Made by a program: the position numbers and the translations under genes
Notes under the pieces: model-generated
Seen by the model: the letters and a program-made list of their open reading frames with translations, nothing else
What the model was told of the DNA's origin: nothing
The model's database searches: none
Source of the DNA: Syntrophobacterales bacterium
GTDB lineage: Bacteria > Desulfobacterota > Desulfobaccia > Desulfobaccales > 0-14-0-80-60-11
DNA: 64,000 nt
Assembly (NCBI GenBank): GCA_023229795.1
Contig: JALNYP010000006.1
Coordinates: forward strand, 22,985-86,984
Reading direction: 5' to 3'
Shown here: piece after piece, positions 24,607 to 32,965 of the stretch
How positions within the stretch are numbered: position 1 is the first letter of the stretch
Layout of the letters: every line of letters starts with the position of its first letter

Positions 24607-25329
24607 ATGCACCATCTTATCATAGACTCCCTGATCAAGGGCTATGACGGCCGCAGAGTGGTGGACGGCGTCTCCATGGAGGTCAAGAGCGGCGAAGTGG
24701 TGGGACTCCTGGGTCCCAACGGCGCGGGAAAGACCAGTACTTTTTTTATCGTCTTGGGGTTGATGAGACCAGACGGCGGCAAGATTTTCCTGGATGGCGA
24801 GGACATCTCCCAGCTGCCCATTTATCGGCGGGCGCGCCTGGGCCTGCAATACCTGCCCCAGGAGCCTTCCGTCTTTCGGAAGCTCACGGTGGCCGAGAAC
24901 ATAATGGCGATTCTGGAAACCCTGGAGCCGAACCCCCAGGTGCGGCAGGAGCGCCTGGAAAAGCTGCTCGCCGACCTGCGGATTTCCCATCTGGCCCACC
25001 AGCAAGCCTCCGCCCTGTCCGGCGGCGAACGCCGCCGGGTGGAAATCAGCCGGGCCCTGGTCACCGCCCCCCACTTTATCATCCTGGATGAGCCCTTTGC
25101 CGGCATCGATCCCCTGGCGGTGACCGATATTCAAAATATTATCCGGGACTTGAAAAACCGGGGTCTGGGCGTGCTCATCTCGGACCACAATGTCCGGGAA
25201 GCCCTGGGAGTCTGTGACCGGGCTTATATCCTCAACGAGGGCGTCATCCTCGAGGAGGGTCCACCGGATAAGCTGGTCCACAGCGAGTTGGCCAAAAGAA
25301 TTTACTTGGGCGAGAGCTTTAAGTTATAA
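24607..25329 (+). CDS. lptB: LptB, lipopolysaccharide export ABC ATPase
   Basis: 240 residues. Walker A GPNGAGKTS, Q-loop LPQEPSVFRKLTV (the LptB-type sequence), signature SGGERRRVEISRAL, Walker B FIILDEPFAGIDP, switch His in ISDHNVREAL. The FAGIDP stretch and C-terminal VRRIYLGESF-like ending (KRIYLGESFKL) are typical of LptB as opposed to LivF. It powers lipopolysaccharide extraction with LptF and LptG, which are not in this window. Confidence 0.95.
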   Translation: MHHLIIDSLIKGYDGRRVVDGVSMEVKSGEVVGLLGPNGAGKTSTFFIVLGLMRPDGGKIFLDGEDISQLPIYRRARLGLQYLPQEPSVFRKLTVAENIMAILETLEPNPQVRQERLEKLLADLRISHLAHQQASALSGGERRRVEISRALVTAPHFIILDEPFAGIDPLAVTDIQNIIRDLKNRGLGVLISDHNVREALGVCDRAYILNEGVILEEGPPDKLVHSELAKRIYLGESFKL

Positions 25330-25393
25330 TGTTTTCGGACCCGCGCTCAAGCGGGATGAGCAGAAGGTGGGATCTTTCGGATAAGACGAACCG

Positions 25394-26878
25394 ATGGCCT
25401 TAGAAATCAGACAAAGTCTCAAGCTCACGCAGTCGCTGATCATGACGCAGAAATTGCAGCAAGCCATCAAGCTGCTGCAACTTTCCCGCATGGAGCTCGT
25501 GGGCGAAATCACCCAGGCCCTGGAAACCAATCCGGTCCTGGAAGACGATCAGTTTGAAGAAAAGGAGCCGGAAGATCAAGAACTAGGGCTGGGAAACTTT
25601 GCCGAAGGCAGCGAAGCGGCGCCGGAAGCGGCCACTCCCGAGACGGACGGCAAGTCCGCCATGGAGGAATGGGACTGGGACAGCTTCCTGAAGGACCGCC
25701 TCATGCCGGCTCCCATGGGCGAATACGAAGAACGGGAAGCCCTCCCCTTTGAGTCCCTGAATGCCCAAAAGACCACCCTGAAATCCCACCTCGTCTGGCA
25801 ACTCCACATGGCCGAACTCGATGAGGTCGGCGACAATATCGGCGTGATGATCATCGGCAACCTGGACCGGGACGGGTATCTGCGGTCAACCGTGGAAGAG
25901 ATCGCCGCCGAAATGGGCGTCGAGCCGGCCAGGGTGGAGCAGATTCTGGAGGTTGTCCAGGGGCTCGACCCTCCCGGGGTGGGCGCCCGCAGCCTCAAAG
26001 AATGTCTGCAGTTGCAGCTCAAGATTTTGGGAATCCATGACCCCTTGGTGATGGATATCATCGACCGGCACCTGACCAATCTGGCCAACAAGAATTACCA
26101 GGCCATCGCCCGGGATTTGAAGGTTTCCATTGATAAGGTCGTCGAGGCCGGCGACCTCATCGCCACGCTCGAACCCAAACCCGGCCGGGGCTTCGACAAC
26201 GAAGACGCCGACTACATCAACCCCGACGTCCACGTGGAAAAAATCGGCAACGAATACGTGATCCGGTTGAACGAAGACGGCCTGCCCAAGCTGCGGGTCA
26301 ACAACTTTTATCTGGAGGCCATGCGCAGCCCCGAAAAGCTCCCGGACACAGTCAAGAGTTATATTCAAAAACACCTGGACAACGCCCTGTGGTTTATCCG
26401 GAGCATCCATCAGCGGCAAAAGACCCTGTACAAGGTGACCGAGAGCATCGTGCGGTTCCAGCGGGAGTTTCTGGACCACGGCCTGTCCCACCTGAAGCCC
26501 CTGACCCTCCGCCAGGTGGCCGAAGACGTGCAGATGCACGAATCCACCATCAGCCGGGTGACCACCAACAAATATGTTTACACCCCCCAGGGAGTCTTCG
26601 ACCTCAAGTTCTTCTTCAATAGCGCCATCAACATGTCGCTGGGGGATCAAATCGCCTCGGAAAGCGTCAAAGACAAGATCCGCCAGATCGTGCAGGGCGA
26701 AAACCCCGAGAACCCTTTGAGCGATCAGGAAATTGCCGATATTCTGCGCCGCCAGGACGTAATCATCGCCCGGCGCACTGTGGCCAAGTATCGAGGCATG
26801 CTGGGGGTGTTATCCTCCAGCAAACGCAAGAAACCCGGGTATCGACGTAAGAGCCTGCCTGAAAATCACGCCCCTTAA
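25394..26878 (+). CDS. rpoN: RNA polymerase sigma-54 factor
   Basis: 494 residues. Region I at the N-terminus is intact (LKLTQSLIMTQKLQQAIKLLQ with the ALETNPVLED continuation), followed by an acidic region II, the core-binding region, the HTH (LRQVAEDVQMHESTISRVT) and the RpoN box ARRTVAKYR near the end. It directs activator-dependent transcription. The order lptB-rpoN-hpf-ptsN-rapZ is conserved across proteobacteria. No clear -24/-12 promoter was spotted in the window. Confidence 0.97.
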   Translation: MALEIRQSLKLTQSLIMTQKLQQAIKLLQLSRMELVGEITQALETNPVLEDDQFEEKEPEDQELGLGNFAEGSEAAPEAATPETDGKSAMEEWDWDSFLKDRLMPAPMGEYEEREALPFESLNAQKTTLKSHLVWQLHMAELDEVGDNIGVMIIGNLDRDGYLRSTVEEIAAEMGVEPARVEQILEVVQGLDPPGVGARSLKECLQLQLKILGIHDPLVMDIIDRHLTNLANKNYQAIARDLKVSIDKVVEAGDLIATLEPKPGRGFDNEDADYINPDVHVEKIGNEYVIRLNEDGLPKLRVNNFYLEAMRSPEKLPDTVKSYIQKHLDNALWFIRSIHQRQKTLYKVTESIVRFQREFLDHGLSHLKPLTLRQVAEDVQMHESTISRVTTNKYVYTPQGVFDLKFFFNSAINMSLGDQIASESVKDKIRQIVQGENPENPLSDQEIADILRRQDVIIARRTVAKYRGMLGVLSSSKRKKPGYRRKSLPENHAP

Positions 26879-26919
26879 TTCCCGGCTTTTCTGCGAGTAC
26901 AACCCTTTGGGAGGCTATA

Positions 26920-27447
26920 ATGCAAATTTCCGTGACTTTTAGACAGATTGAACCTTCGGAGGCCTTGAAGAATTACGTCACCGACCGTCTCAGCAAGTTC
27001 CAGCGCTATCTGGACGGCCCGGTGGAGGCCCATGTGGTGTTGGGATTGGAAAAATTTCGACATCTGGCGGATGTGACTATTGACAATAATGGTCGGATCA
27101 TTAAGGGTAAGGAAGAGAATACCGACATGTACGCGGCCATCGATCTGGTCATGGACAAGATCGATATGCAGTTGAAAAAGTTTCGCGATAAACTCCGGAC
27201 CGCCAAGGGCGACCGGAGCCGTCCGGCTCCCGTGGAGCCCGCCGAGGCTGATGAGACCCCGCCGCTACCGGCCGTGCGCCGTAAACGGGTCGAGGTGCCG
27301 GCCCTGCGGCTGACTGACGCGGTGGAGCTGATGCAAAGCAGCGGCGATGACCTGTTGGTGTTCACCAGTGTGCCCAGCGGGACCTTGAATGTCTTATATC
27401 GACGCCAGGATGGCGGCTATATTCTGGTCGAACCCGACCTGGGATAG
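26920..27447 (+). CDS. hpf: Ribosome hibernation promoting factor, long form
   Basis: 175 residues. The N-terminal ribosome-binding domain (about 1-95) has ISVTFRQIEPSEALKNYV and EENTDMYAAIDLVMDKIDMQLKKFRDK. A variable linker (about 100-125) leads to the C-terminal dimerisation domain (LRLTDAVELMQSSGDDLLVF, VLYRRQDGGYILVEP), so this is the long HPF type that makes 100S ribosome dimers. It lies in its usual place behind rpoN, with GGAGG upstream. Confidence 0.93.
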   Translation: MQISVTFRQIEPSEALKNYVTDRLSKFQRYLDGPVEAHVVLGLEKFRHLADVTIDNNGRIIKGKEENTDMYAAIDLVMDKIDMQLKKFRDKLRTAKGDRSRPAPVEPAEADETPPLPAVRRKRVEVPALRLTDAVELMQSSGDDLLVFTSVPSGTLNVLYRRQDGGYILVEPDLG

Positions 27448-27465
27448 AGGGTTTGGGGTAACTGC

Positions 27466-27927
27466 ATGAAAATCATTGACCTTCTGGCCGCCAATTGCAT
27501 TTTGCCCAGTTTGGTGGCCACCAACAAAAAGGGAGTGCTGGAGGAGCTGGCCAAAACTTTGGTGCCGGGCCCGGACAACCTCTCTCTGCAAAGCGTGATG
27601 GATGTGCTGCTGGACCGGGAGCGGCTGGGAAGCACCGGTATCGGCGATAATATCGCCATACCGCACGGCAAACTGCCCCAGCTCTCCCGGCTGATGTTGT
27701 GTTTCGGCCGGAGTTTGAAAGGGGTCGACTTCGACTCCATGGATGGCAAGCCTTCTCATATCTTTTTCATGCTGCTGGCCCCGGTCAATTCCGCCGGCCT
27801 CCACCTCAAGGCCCTGGCCAAAATTTCCCGGATGCTCATGAGCCAGTCTTTTCGGGATAACCTCATGAAGGCCGAGGGGGTCGAGGATATTTACCGCTTA
27901 ATCACCGAACGAGACGCGGAATTTTGA
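27466..27927 (+). CDS. ptsN: PtsN, nitrogen-type PTS EIIA
   Basis: 153 residues. The phosphorylatable histidine is in GIGDNIAIPHGKLP. ATNKKGVLEELAK, DRERLGSTGIGD and LLAPVNSAGLHLKALAKISR are standard for fructose/nitrogen-type EIIA. It acts in the regulatory PTS, not in sugar uptake. It starts 18 bases after hpf. A matching EI or HPr/NPr gene is not in the window, although a mannose-type EIIA is encoded just downstream. Confidence 0.94.
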   Translation: MKIIDLLAANCILPSLVATNKKGVLEELAKTLVPGPDNLSLQSVMDVLLDRERLGSTGIGDNIAIPHGKLPQLSRLMLCFGRSLKGVDFDSMDGKPSHIFFMLLAPVNSAGLHLKALAKISRMLMSQSFRDNLMKAEGVEDIYRLITERDAEF

Positions 27928-28004
27928 TGGCGCGTCCGCGTATCCTTCCCCGGCCGGGCTCTCACCCGCCCGGGTCTTACTAAGATTAATTTAGATACGT
28001 CACC

Positions 28005-28931
28005 ATGGCGCACGCCCCAGATTTGCAGACGCAACCGTCTCAATCTCCAGCCTCGCCCTTTGCCATTTTGATCATCACCGGGGTGTCCGGTTCGGGAAAG
28101 AGCACGGTGCTCAGGTCGCTGGAAGATAGCGGCTACTTCTGCGTCGACAACCTGCCCCTGGGCCTGTTGCCGGCGTTCCTGCAGATGCAGGCTCAAGCCC
28201 TCCAGGGCGGCCGCAAGATCGCCTTGGTCATGGATGTGCGCACCGAAGGCTTTCTCCAGAATTACGCCCAGGTCTTCAGCACGGTGGAAGAGCAGGGTTT
28301 CCATCTGCACATCATCTTTCTGGAGGCCGACGAAGCCACGTTAATCCGGCGTTTTAGCCAGACCCGGCGCCAGCACCCCCTGGCGGACCGGGACACCATC
28401 GTCCAGGCCCTCCGCCAGGAGCGCAACTCCCTGAGCGGCTTGCGCAGCCTGGCGCACCGCATCATCGACAGCTCCCATTATAACCCTCATCAACTAAGGG
28501 AGTTGATCAGGAGCGACTATGCCGACCTGCAGCCCCGCCAGCGCATGTGGCTCCATCTCATCTCCTTTGCCTATAAGAACGGCATTCCCCCTGAAGCCGA
28601 CATGGTGTTGGACGTGCGCTTTCTACCCAACCCTTTCTTTGTGGATGACCTGAGGCCCCTGACCGGCGAAAATCCCGGGGTCCAGGGCTATGTCCTGGAT
28701 AAACCCGAAACCCGGGCTTTTCTCGACCACCTGTTCACCCTCTTGGACTTTCTGCTGCCCCGCTTCCAGGAAGAAGGCAAGACTCACCTCACCCTGGCCA
28801 TCGGCTGCACCGGGGGACAACACCGTTCCGTGGTCATCACCAATGTCCTGGGGCAACATCTCAGCCAGGAGAATTACCCCTTCACCCTTAGCCACCGCGA
28901 TATGCCGCGGTCCGCAGGAGAGGCAACATGA
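28005..28931 (+). CDS. rapZ: RapZ-type nucleotide-binding adaptor
   Basis: 308 residues. P-loop GVSGSGKST, then EDSGYFCVDNLP, VMDVRTEGFL, FLEADEATLIRRFSQTRRQHPL, DVRFLPNPF and the C-terminal AIGCTGGQHRSV motif, all typical of the RapZ/YvcJ family. In enterobacteria RapZ links glucosamine-6-phosphate to small RNA decay; in this lineage the exact partner is unknown. The N-terminus carries an extra Gln/Ser/Pro-rich stretch of about 20 residues before the P-loop. The stop overlaps the next gene by four bases. Confidence 0.94.
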   Translation: MAHAPDLQTQPSQSPASPFAILIITGVSGSGKSTVLRSLEDSGYFCVDNLPLGLLPAFLQMQAQALQGGRKIALVMDVRTEGFLQNYAQVFSTVEEQGFHLHIIFLEADEATLIRRFSQTRRQHPLADRDTIVQALRQERNSLSGLRSLAHRIIDSSHYNPHQLRELIRSDYADLQPRQRMWLHLISFAYKNGIPPEADMVLDVRFLPNPFFVDDLRPLTGENPGVQGYVLDKPETRAFLDHLFTLLDFLLPRFQEEGKTHLTLAIGCTGGQHRSVVITNVLGQHLSQENYPFTLSHRDMPRSAGEAT

Positions 28932-29335
28932 TCGGCATTTTAATCGTCACCCACAAGGAACTGGCCGAGGCCCTGATGAGCGTCTGGGACCTGATCCTGG
29001 GGCGGCAAGAGGGCACCGTGGCGGTGTCCTTGGATCCCAGCGCGCCTCCCGAAACATCCCGCCAGCAAATCCAGCGCGGTCTGTCCCAGGTGAATAACGG
29101 CAACGGCGTGATTATCCTCACCGATATGCTGGGAGGCACCCCTTCCAATCTCACCCTGTCCTTCCTCCAGGAAGGTAAAGTGGAAGTCGTCACCGGCGTC
29201 AACGTGCCCATGCTCATGAAACTCGCCCATCTCCGGGATCAAACCAACCTCCAGGAGGTAGCCCTGGCCCTGAAACAATCCGGTCAAAAAGGCATCACCG
29301 TGGCCAGCGAGGTCCTCCACAAGAACAAGAAATGA
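28928..29335 (+). CDS. Mannose-type PTS EIIA component
   Basis: 135 residues of the EIIA-Man family. The active-site histidine is in LIVTHKELA (His9), with VNNGNGVIILTDMLGGTPSN as the second conserved loop. EIIA-Man normally passes phosphate to EIIB in sugar uptake, but here it stands with ptsN and rapZ and no EIIB, EIIC or EIID is present, so a regulatory role is more likely. ATGA overlaps join it to rapZ (start) and rimI (end, 29332-29335). Confidence 0.9.
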   Translation: MIGILIVTHKELAEALMSVWDLILGRQEGTVAVSLDPSAPPETSRQQIQRGLSQVNNGNGVIILTDMLGGTPSNLTLSFLQEGKVEVVTGVNVPMLMKLAHLRDQTNLQEVALALKQSGQKGITVASEVLHKNKK

Positions 29336-29805
29336 CCCAGGAGTTATCCGTCCGCCGGGCCGGCCTGGCGGATATCACGGCCATCTGGGCCATTGAACAG
29401 GTCTCCTTTCCCACCCCCTGGTCGCGTTGGTCGTTCCTGGCCGAACTGGGCCACGGGAACAGCCACATCCTGGTGGCCGGTCCCGCTCCTCCCCTCCCCT
29501 GGCAGACCTGGGGTTACCTGATTTTCTGGGTCGTGGCCGAGGAAATGCATATCCTCAACCTGGCGATCCACCCCGAGTACCGCCGCCGCGGCATTGCCCG
29601 GCAACTGTTGTCCGCCGGCCTGGCCCAGGCCCGGGAACTGGGCGCCCTGGTGGCCTGGCTGGAAGTGCGCCCCTCCAACGGCCCTGCCCGGGCGCTCTAC
29701 GACTCCTTCGGGTTCAAGGAAGTGGGCCGCCGCCCCGGCTACTACGATGATACCCACGAAGACGCCATCCTGTTGACCCTGGAGTTTGAGGAAGAACCTC
29801 ATTGA
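29332..29805 (+). CDS. rimI: RimI-type ribosomal protein alanine N-acetyltransferase
   Basis: 157-residue GNAT. Start VRRAGLADITAIWAIEQVSFPTPWSRWSF is the RimI signature, motif A is LNLAIHPEYRRRGIARQLL (acetyl-CoA pyrophosphate loop RRRGIA), followed by VRPSNGPARALYDSFGFKEVGRRPGYY and the late EDAILLTLEF. It acetylates the N-terminus of ribosomal protein S18 or related substrates. It is translationally coupled to the EIIA gene. Confidence 0.92.
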   Translation: MTQELSVRRAGLADITAIWAIEQVSFPTPWSRWSFLAELGHGNSHILVAGPAPPLPWQTWGYLIFWVVAEEMHILNLAIHPEYRRRGIARQLLSAGLAQARELGALVAWLEVRPSNGPARALYDSFGFKEVGRRPGYYDDTHEDAILLTLEFEEEPH

Positions 29806-29958
29806 GGCAGGAATCGGTCAACGATCCGCCGGCCTCGCCGCTCCCTTCACCTCTCTTGGATTTTTTTCAGATCCCCTTAACCCTATTTTCGCCGCAGTGC
29901 AACTTTTTGTCCGCCTCAATCGTCTTAGAGATAAATGACACGGATAAGGAGGCCGAAC

Positions 29959-30384
29959 ATGGCTCTATCGAGGCAAGGCGAATTGGCGGGATCGGCGTGT
30001 TGTGCCGGGGTGGACCCGGTTCAGGCGGAGCCGGGCGGGGACGGGAAGAAAATCCTGGTGCTGGTGGCCGCAGATTCTCTGGGCAAGGGCGATGACGAAC
30101 TCGGACGCAAGATCGTCGTCAACTTTATCAGGACCTTAAAGGAAATGGGGGACGACCTGTGGCGGCTGGTGCTCTTAAATTCGGGGGTCAAGCTGGCCGT
30201 GGCGGGTTCGGAAGTGTTGTCCCAGCTTCAAGAGCTGGCCGGTAAAGGGCTCGGCATCCTGGTCTGCGGTCCCTGCCTGAAGACTTTCAATCTCCTGGAA
30301 CAGAAGCAGGTGGGGGAACTGACCAGCATGGTGGATATCGTCACCTCCATGCAGATGGCGGACAAGGTCATTTCCCTGGCCTGA
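29959..30384 (+). CDS. YedF/DsrE-family protein lacking the TusA domain
   Basis: 141 residues from ATG 29959, with AGGAGG six bases upstream; an earlier ATG at 29935 is upstream of the ribosome site. The core (ILVLVAADSLGKGDDELGRK, LVLLNSGVKLAVAGSEVL, GLGILVCGPCLKTFNLLEQK, VGELTSMVDIV) matches the C-terminal domain of sulfurtransferase-like selenium metabolism protein YedF. The N-terminal TusA-like domain found in YedF is missing; instead a short segment with a CC pair is present. The role is unknown, but selenium use fits the Sec-containing MvhD gene here. Confidence 0.78.
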   Translation: MALSRQGELAGSACCAGVDPVQAEPGGDGKKILVLVAADSLGKGDDELGRKIVVNFIRTLKEMGDDLWRLVLLNSGVKLAVAGSEVLSQLQELAGKGLGILVCGPCLKTFNLLEQKQVGELTSMVDIVTSMQMADKVISLA

Positions 30385-30423
30385 GGGGTCCGTCTTTCCA
30401 TCACCAGGGGGCAGCGAGGGGAG

Positions 30424-30470
30424 GGTGAGGGGAGGGCCGAGATCGTTGAGCCTCCGGCCTTCCCCTCACC
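30424..30470. terminator. Large hairpin between convergent genes
   Basis: A 16-base arm at 30424-30439 and its near-perfect complement at 30455-30470 (one G/T mismatch) with a 15-base loop, between the convergent yedF-like and mrp-like genes. There is no strong T-run on either side, so it may be an imperfect bidirectional terminator. Confidence 0.45.
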
Positions 30471-30476
30471 ATTCTC

Positions 30477-31748
30477 TTAAGCTGTGCCGCACTGGCAGCC
30501 GCCGGAGTGAGGCTGGGGGCTGGTAGTCAGGGTTTTCTTAAGGTATTGTTCCACCAGGGTTTCCGGGGCCTCCAGGGGAGCGCCGGCGATCACTTCGATG
30601 CCCTTGTGGGTCAGGAGCCCCTGGGCCTTTTCTCCCAGGGTGCCGGCGATGACATGGGTGATGCCCATCTCATCCAGCCATTCGGGGATGCCGCCGGGCT
30701 CGTGGGGCGGGGTGGGAACGATTTCCTTGGGGCCGATGGCGCCGTCTTTGACCTGAAAAATGGCAAAGTGAGAGGCGTGGCCGAACTTATCCGACAGCTT
30801 GCCGTTGTCCACGGGCAGAGCGAACTTCAGGACTCCCGGCTCCCGGGTGGCCAGCGGGGTCAAAGGCAAGGTCTCCAGGATGTAATCCACGATGGGCTTT
30901 AAGGCCTGGAAGAAACGGCTGTCGTCTTCCTTCACCTCCAGGAGTTTCCCCTGGTCCGAGGCCTCCACTACTGAGGGGTCAAAAGGCAAGGCTCCGAGGA
31001 AGGGTACCTTGGCATCCCGGGCGGTCCTTTCGCCGCCGCCGCGCTTGAACAGGGGCAGGTCTTTGCCGCAGTGGGGGCAGGCGTAGCCGCTCATGTTCTC
31101 GACGATGCCCACCACCTTCATATTGATCTTTTCGCAGAAATCCAGGGATTTGCGCACGTCCGCCAGGGAGATTTCCTGGGGAGTGGTGACGATGACGGCC
31201 AGGGCGCCAGGTATGGTCTGGGCCACGCTCATGGGCTCATCCCCGGTCCCCGGGGGTGAATCCACCACCAGGTAATCCAGGTCCCCCCACTGCACTTCGC
31301 TAAGGAACTGCCGGATGAGCTGGTGTTTCAAGGGACCCCGCCAGATCACCGCGACCTCGCGGTCCCGCATGATGGCTTCGACCGAGATCACCTTGAGGTT
31401 GTCAAACAGCTCCGGCGGCAGGGCGAACTGCGCGTGCAGCAGGTCCACCGGCTGCTTCAGGCCCAGCATCCGCAAGACATTGGGGCCGTGCAGATCCACG
31501 TCCATCAACCCGACTTTCTTGCCCCGGCGGGCCAGGGCCAGGGCCAGGCTGACGGCCACACTGCTCTTGCCCACTCCGCCCTTGCCGCTCATCACCACCA
31601 GTTTGTGGCGAATCTGCTTCAGGGCCCGGGTCAATTCCTTTTCTTGTTCGTCTTTCTCTGCAGCATGATGAGCCGGAGTGCAGCCCTCGCAAGCCTTGGG
31701 GTCTTCGCCGCAGGACTTGGGGTCGGCTCCATGGGGACATTTATCCAT
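30477..31748 (-). CDS. Mrp/NBP35 P-loop ATPase fused to a NifX/NafY-like domain
   Basis: 423 residues from the ATG at 31748 (GAGGAG upstream). The N-terminus has a cysteine motif (CPHGADPKSCGEDPKACEGC), then the deviant Walker A MSGKGGVGKSSVAV, DVDLHGPN, DYLVVDSPPGTGDEPM, and the CPHCG pair of Mrp scaffold proteins. Residues about 300-415 form a dinitrogenase iron-molybdenum cofactor biosynthesis-type domain (ALPVDNGKLSDKFGHASHFAIF). It probably assembles or carries iron-sulfur clusters. C-terminal CQCG tail is an extra potential metal site. Confidence 0.9.
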   Translation of the reverse strand: MDKCPHGADPKSCGEDPKACEGCTPAHHAAEKDEQEKELTRALKQIRHKLVVMSGKGGVGKSSVAVSLALALARRGKKVGLMDVDLHGPNVLRMLGLKQPVDLLHAQFALPPELFDNLKVISVEAIMRDREVAVIWRGPLKHQLIRQFLSEVQWGDLDYLVVDSPPGTGDEPMSVAQTIPGALAVIVTTPQEISLADVRKSLDFCEKINMKVVGIVENMSGYACPHCGKDLPLFKRGGGERTARDAKVPFLGALPFDPSVVEASDQGKLLEVKEDDSRFFQALKPIVDYILETLPLTPLATREPGVLKFALPVDNGKLSDKFGHASHFAIFQVKDGAIGPKEIVPTPPHEPGGIPEWLDEMGITHVIAGTLGEKAQGLLTHKGIEVIAGAPLEAPETLVEQYLKKTLTTSPQPHSGGCQCGTA

Positions 31749-32331
31749 TGTGGAACTCCTCTTCACGTATTCGATAAAAGAGCCAGCCGCGCGGCCAAAA
31801 ACCCGCGGCCGGATTCATCTCTCTAAAAATTATTATTTTACGTCTCTTTTTAGTAAGATGCAAGTATTGAACATATGATAATATGTTATCTCGCTTGCTA
31901 ACATCCTCGCGTGAAAATTCCCAGGCTGGATTATTATCGTCAGGCTCCGGTTTGATGAGGCCGGCATCCACTAAGATCTGAATATCTTTGGTTTATATTG
32001 ATTATAGCTTCATGGCAAGGCTGCATGATTGATCGTCCCGGTCCATTGACAGGAGCCTTTCCATGATTAATTTATAGCCTACTTTATAATATGCTTTCTG
32101 CTTAATTTCCTGAGATGAGGGAGGTTAGGTAATGGCAGAAGAAAAAGGTGGACTTTGCAGGTAGCCTTTCTCGTTTTTCTGCCTCTCTTTTAACCCCGGT
32201 ATCTCATTCTCGCCCGAAAGGTTTACCCGCTTTTGTTTATTCCTCCATTGGTCCTACTCTAACTCCTTTTACAGATCCTTTTGGTAAATGAGAGGAGGCG
32301 GTAAGGTTTGCTGCCCAAAAGGAGGTGGGTC
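31749..32331. other. Long stretch without an intact gene
   Basis: 583 bp, more AT-rich than its flanks. It holds a possible HTH-gene remnant (see 31830-31995). A mini-ORF at 32132-32164 (MAEEKGGLCR) has GGAGG seven bases upstream and could be a leader peptide or the start of a decayed gene. A TATAAT at 32085-32090 has no matching -35 at proper distance; the TTGACA at 32046 is 33 bases away. Nothing else could be supported. Confidence 0.45.
31830..31995 (-). pseudogene. Possible remnant of a MerR/CbpM-like HTH gene
   Basis: Reading the minus strand gives KDIQILVDAGLIKPEPDDN followed by PAWEFSREDVSKRDNIL, a pattern like the helix-turn-helix and following helix of MerR-type or CbpM chaperone-modulator proteins. 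A stop codon lies just before the match and the similarity fades after LHLTKKRR. There is no start with a ribosome site. I read it as a gene fragment; coincidence cannot be excluded. Confidence 0.3.
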
Positions 32332-32901
32332 ATGCAAAATTATGTCGCTTATCACCAGTTCGCAACGTTGCCCAACGGTCGAAAGGTGGTAATCCGGTTT
32401 CTCAATGGACGAGATCGGGCCGCTCTGATCCAATTCTTCCAGGCCGCTCCCAAGGAAGATCTTCAGTTTTGTAAGGAGGATGTAAAAAATCCAAGGGTGG
32501 TAGATTATTGGCTGAAAGCCGAAAATGCGCAAAGAATCATGGCGCTGGTGGCGGAAGATCTCGCAGCTAAAAAGATTGTTGCCAGCCTCAATCTCTATAG
32601 GGGGCAACATGCCGCCCTCAATGTCGGCGAGATCCATCAAATTCTCGTGGCCAGGCCTTTTCAAGGTTTGGGGTTAGGCTCATTGATTTTGGATCAATTG
32701 ATTGACCTCACTGCCAAAGCAAACTTCCACTGGCTAAAAGTGGAGGTGATTACCGAATTGAAGAACGTCATCAAGGCCTTTCAGTCCAGGGGCTTTAAGG
32801 TCAGAGCCACCTTAGAAGACTACTTTAGGGACTTGCAGGGGGCAACATACGACGTGGTGCTGATGATGCGGAACCTCCTGAAGGAGGAGGATGATTTCTG
32901 A
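32332..32901 (+). CDS. GNAT-family acetyltransferase
   Basis: 189 residues from ATG 32332 with AAGGAGG six bases upstream (an in-frame start at 32308 precedes it). The N-terminal GRKVVIRFLNGRDRAALIQFF opening and motif A (HQILVARPFQGLGLGSLILDQL, loop QGLGLG) identify a GNAT fold. WLKVEVITELKNVIKAFQSRGFK is motif B. These resemble acetyltransferase domains linked to acetyl-CoA synthetase control, but the substrate cannot be told. The gene stands alone and is somewhat AT-richer than its neighbours. Confidence 0.78.
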   Translation: MQNYVAYHQFATLPNGRKVVIRFLNGRDRAALIQFFQAAPKEDLQFCKEDVKNPRVVDYWLKAENAQRIMALVAEDLAAKKIVASLNLYRGQHAALNVGEIHQILVARPFQGLGLGSLILDQLIDLTAKANFHWLKVEVITELKNVIKAFQSRGFKVRATLEDYFRDLQGATYDVVLMMRNLLKEEDDF

Positions 32902-32965
32902 TCTCTGGCTAGATGGTTAGATTCCCCGCCACCGGCCAAGAGGGACAAGCCGCTTTTGGCCGGAA

